In this document: one piece after another, positions 63,605 through 64,000 of the stretch
How positions within the stretch are numbered: the first letter of the stretch is position 1
Layout: the number at the start of each line of letters is the position of its first letter
NCBI RefSeq assembly: GCF_037126465.1
Contig: NC_088202.1
Span: 105,803,962-105,867,961, forward strand
Source: Ornithodoros turicata
Lineage: Eukaryota; Arthropoda; Arachnida; Ixodida; Argasidae
DNA: 64,000 nucleotides
Direction: 5' to 3'
The notes under the pieces: generated by a model
Database searches by the model: none
What the model was told of the DNA's origin: nothing
The model's input: only the letters and a program-made list of their open reading frames with translations
Position numbers and translations under genes: made by a program

Positions 63605-64000
63605 TCGTCCGATGTTGCAGCGTGCTCATTGCGGTTCCCAACACGCATTTTCGAGTGCGCACTCTACATTTACACTAGCATCTGGAATGACGAGGATACT
63701 TAATGCAAATTTTGATTATGGAATGCTTATGGCCACCTTCAAGCATGCCCATCTCAAAGTCGTCTGGGGACAACAGCATTTTCTATGCGTAAGCATACAG
63801 AGGTGGTACTCTGAAGACTGTTCTTTTCATATCCTCCATTAAGGAATCGTCGCGCATCACAACTGACAACGCCTGTTTGCCCTAAATCTACTACATACTG
63901 GAACAGGAGTTTGCATTCTTGTAACACATAGTATGCTCTGCGTAACACAGAGAGTAAACATGTGTCGTTGCATGCTACTCGACCTCTTATTAAAAGCTAA
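63605..64000. other. Unassigned sequence at window end
   Basis: No gene seen. The upstream part of the RT element on the minus strand may extend here, but I find no endonuclease motif. Confidence 0.35.

Overview
This is a stretch of animal nuclear DNA. It is gene-poor and filled with transposable elements in many stages of decay. Long host open reading frames, operons, Shine-Dalgarno sites and CRISPR arrays are absent. The repeat content points to an arthropod, most likely a tick or other acarine: tRNA-derived SINEs carrying the phrase 'aaagaaccccaggtggtc', CR1- and I-like non-LTR retrotransposons, hAT and fold-back MITEs, and pogo-like ends. The species cannot be fixed from the sequence alone.

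Layout. 712-6274 (minus) is a wrecked Ty3/Gypsy element with gag, protease, RT, RNase H and integrase all recognisable but frameshifted; a MITE, a small hairpin insertion and an inverted-repeat element sit inside it. 11.6-16.7 kb holds 3' ends of I-like non-LTR elements on both strands and an RT split by a hAT element (14881-15727, perfect 8-bp target duplication) and a second TIR element (15927-16489). 24.4-27.1 kb is a 5'-truncated CR1-like element inside a possible hAT-type element. A long fold-back follows (27100-27850), then a 1.77-kb hAT-like element (28267-30033, perfect 8-bp duplication). 32.0-33.9 kb is a 5'-truncated I-like element that keeps a 538-codon open frame with an intact RNase H. 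36.6-37.4 kb is an endonuclease fragment next to a TIR element. 39.3-40.7 kb is another I-like 3' end interrupted by a third hAT-like element (39771-40532, perfect 8-bp duplication). 43121-44092 is a 972-bp fold-back. 51912-53976 is a young, compact LTR element with near-identical LTRs, 4-bp duplication, PBS and polypurine tract but no pol. 62.6-63.6 kb is a decayed non-LTR RT.

Host genes. No complete host gene can be supported. The best candidates are an exon-like segment with good splice sites at 48448-48640 (minus), a terminal-exon-like frame at 38485-38748 (plus), a 96-codon frame at 19408-19698 (minus), and a TATA/initiator/splice-donor arrangement at 50072-50355 (plus).

The strongest new signal is architectural. 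Three independent hAT-like elements share the same plan (CA-start ends, 8-bp duplications, dense subterminal short-motif arrays), yet each uses a different motif: GGTGA, GTAACGAGTTAC or GGAATG. Near-perfect hairpins are also scattered through the window, several beside SINE-like sequence.
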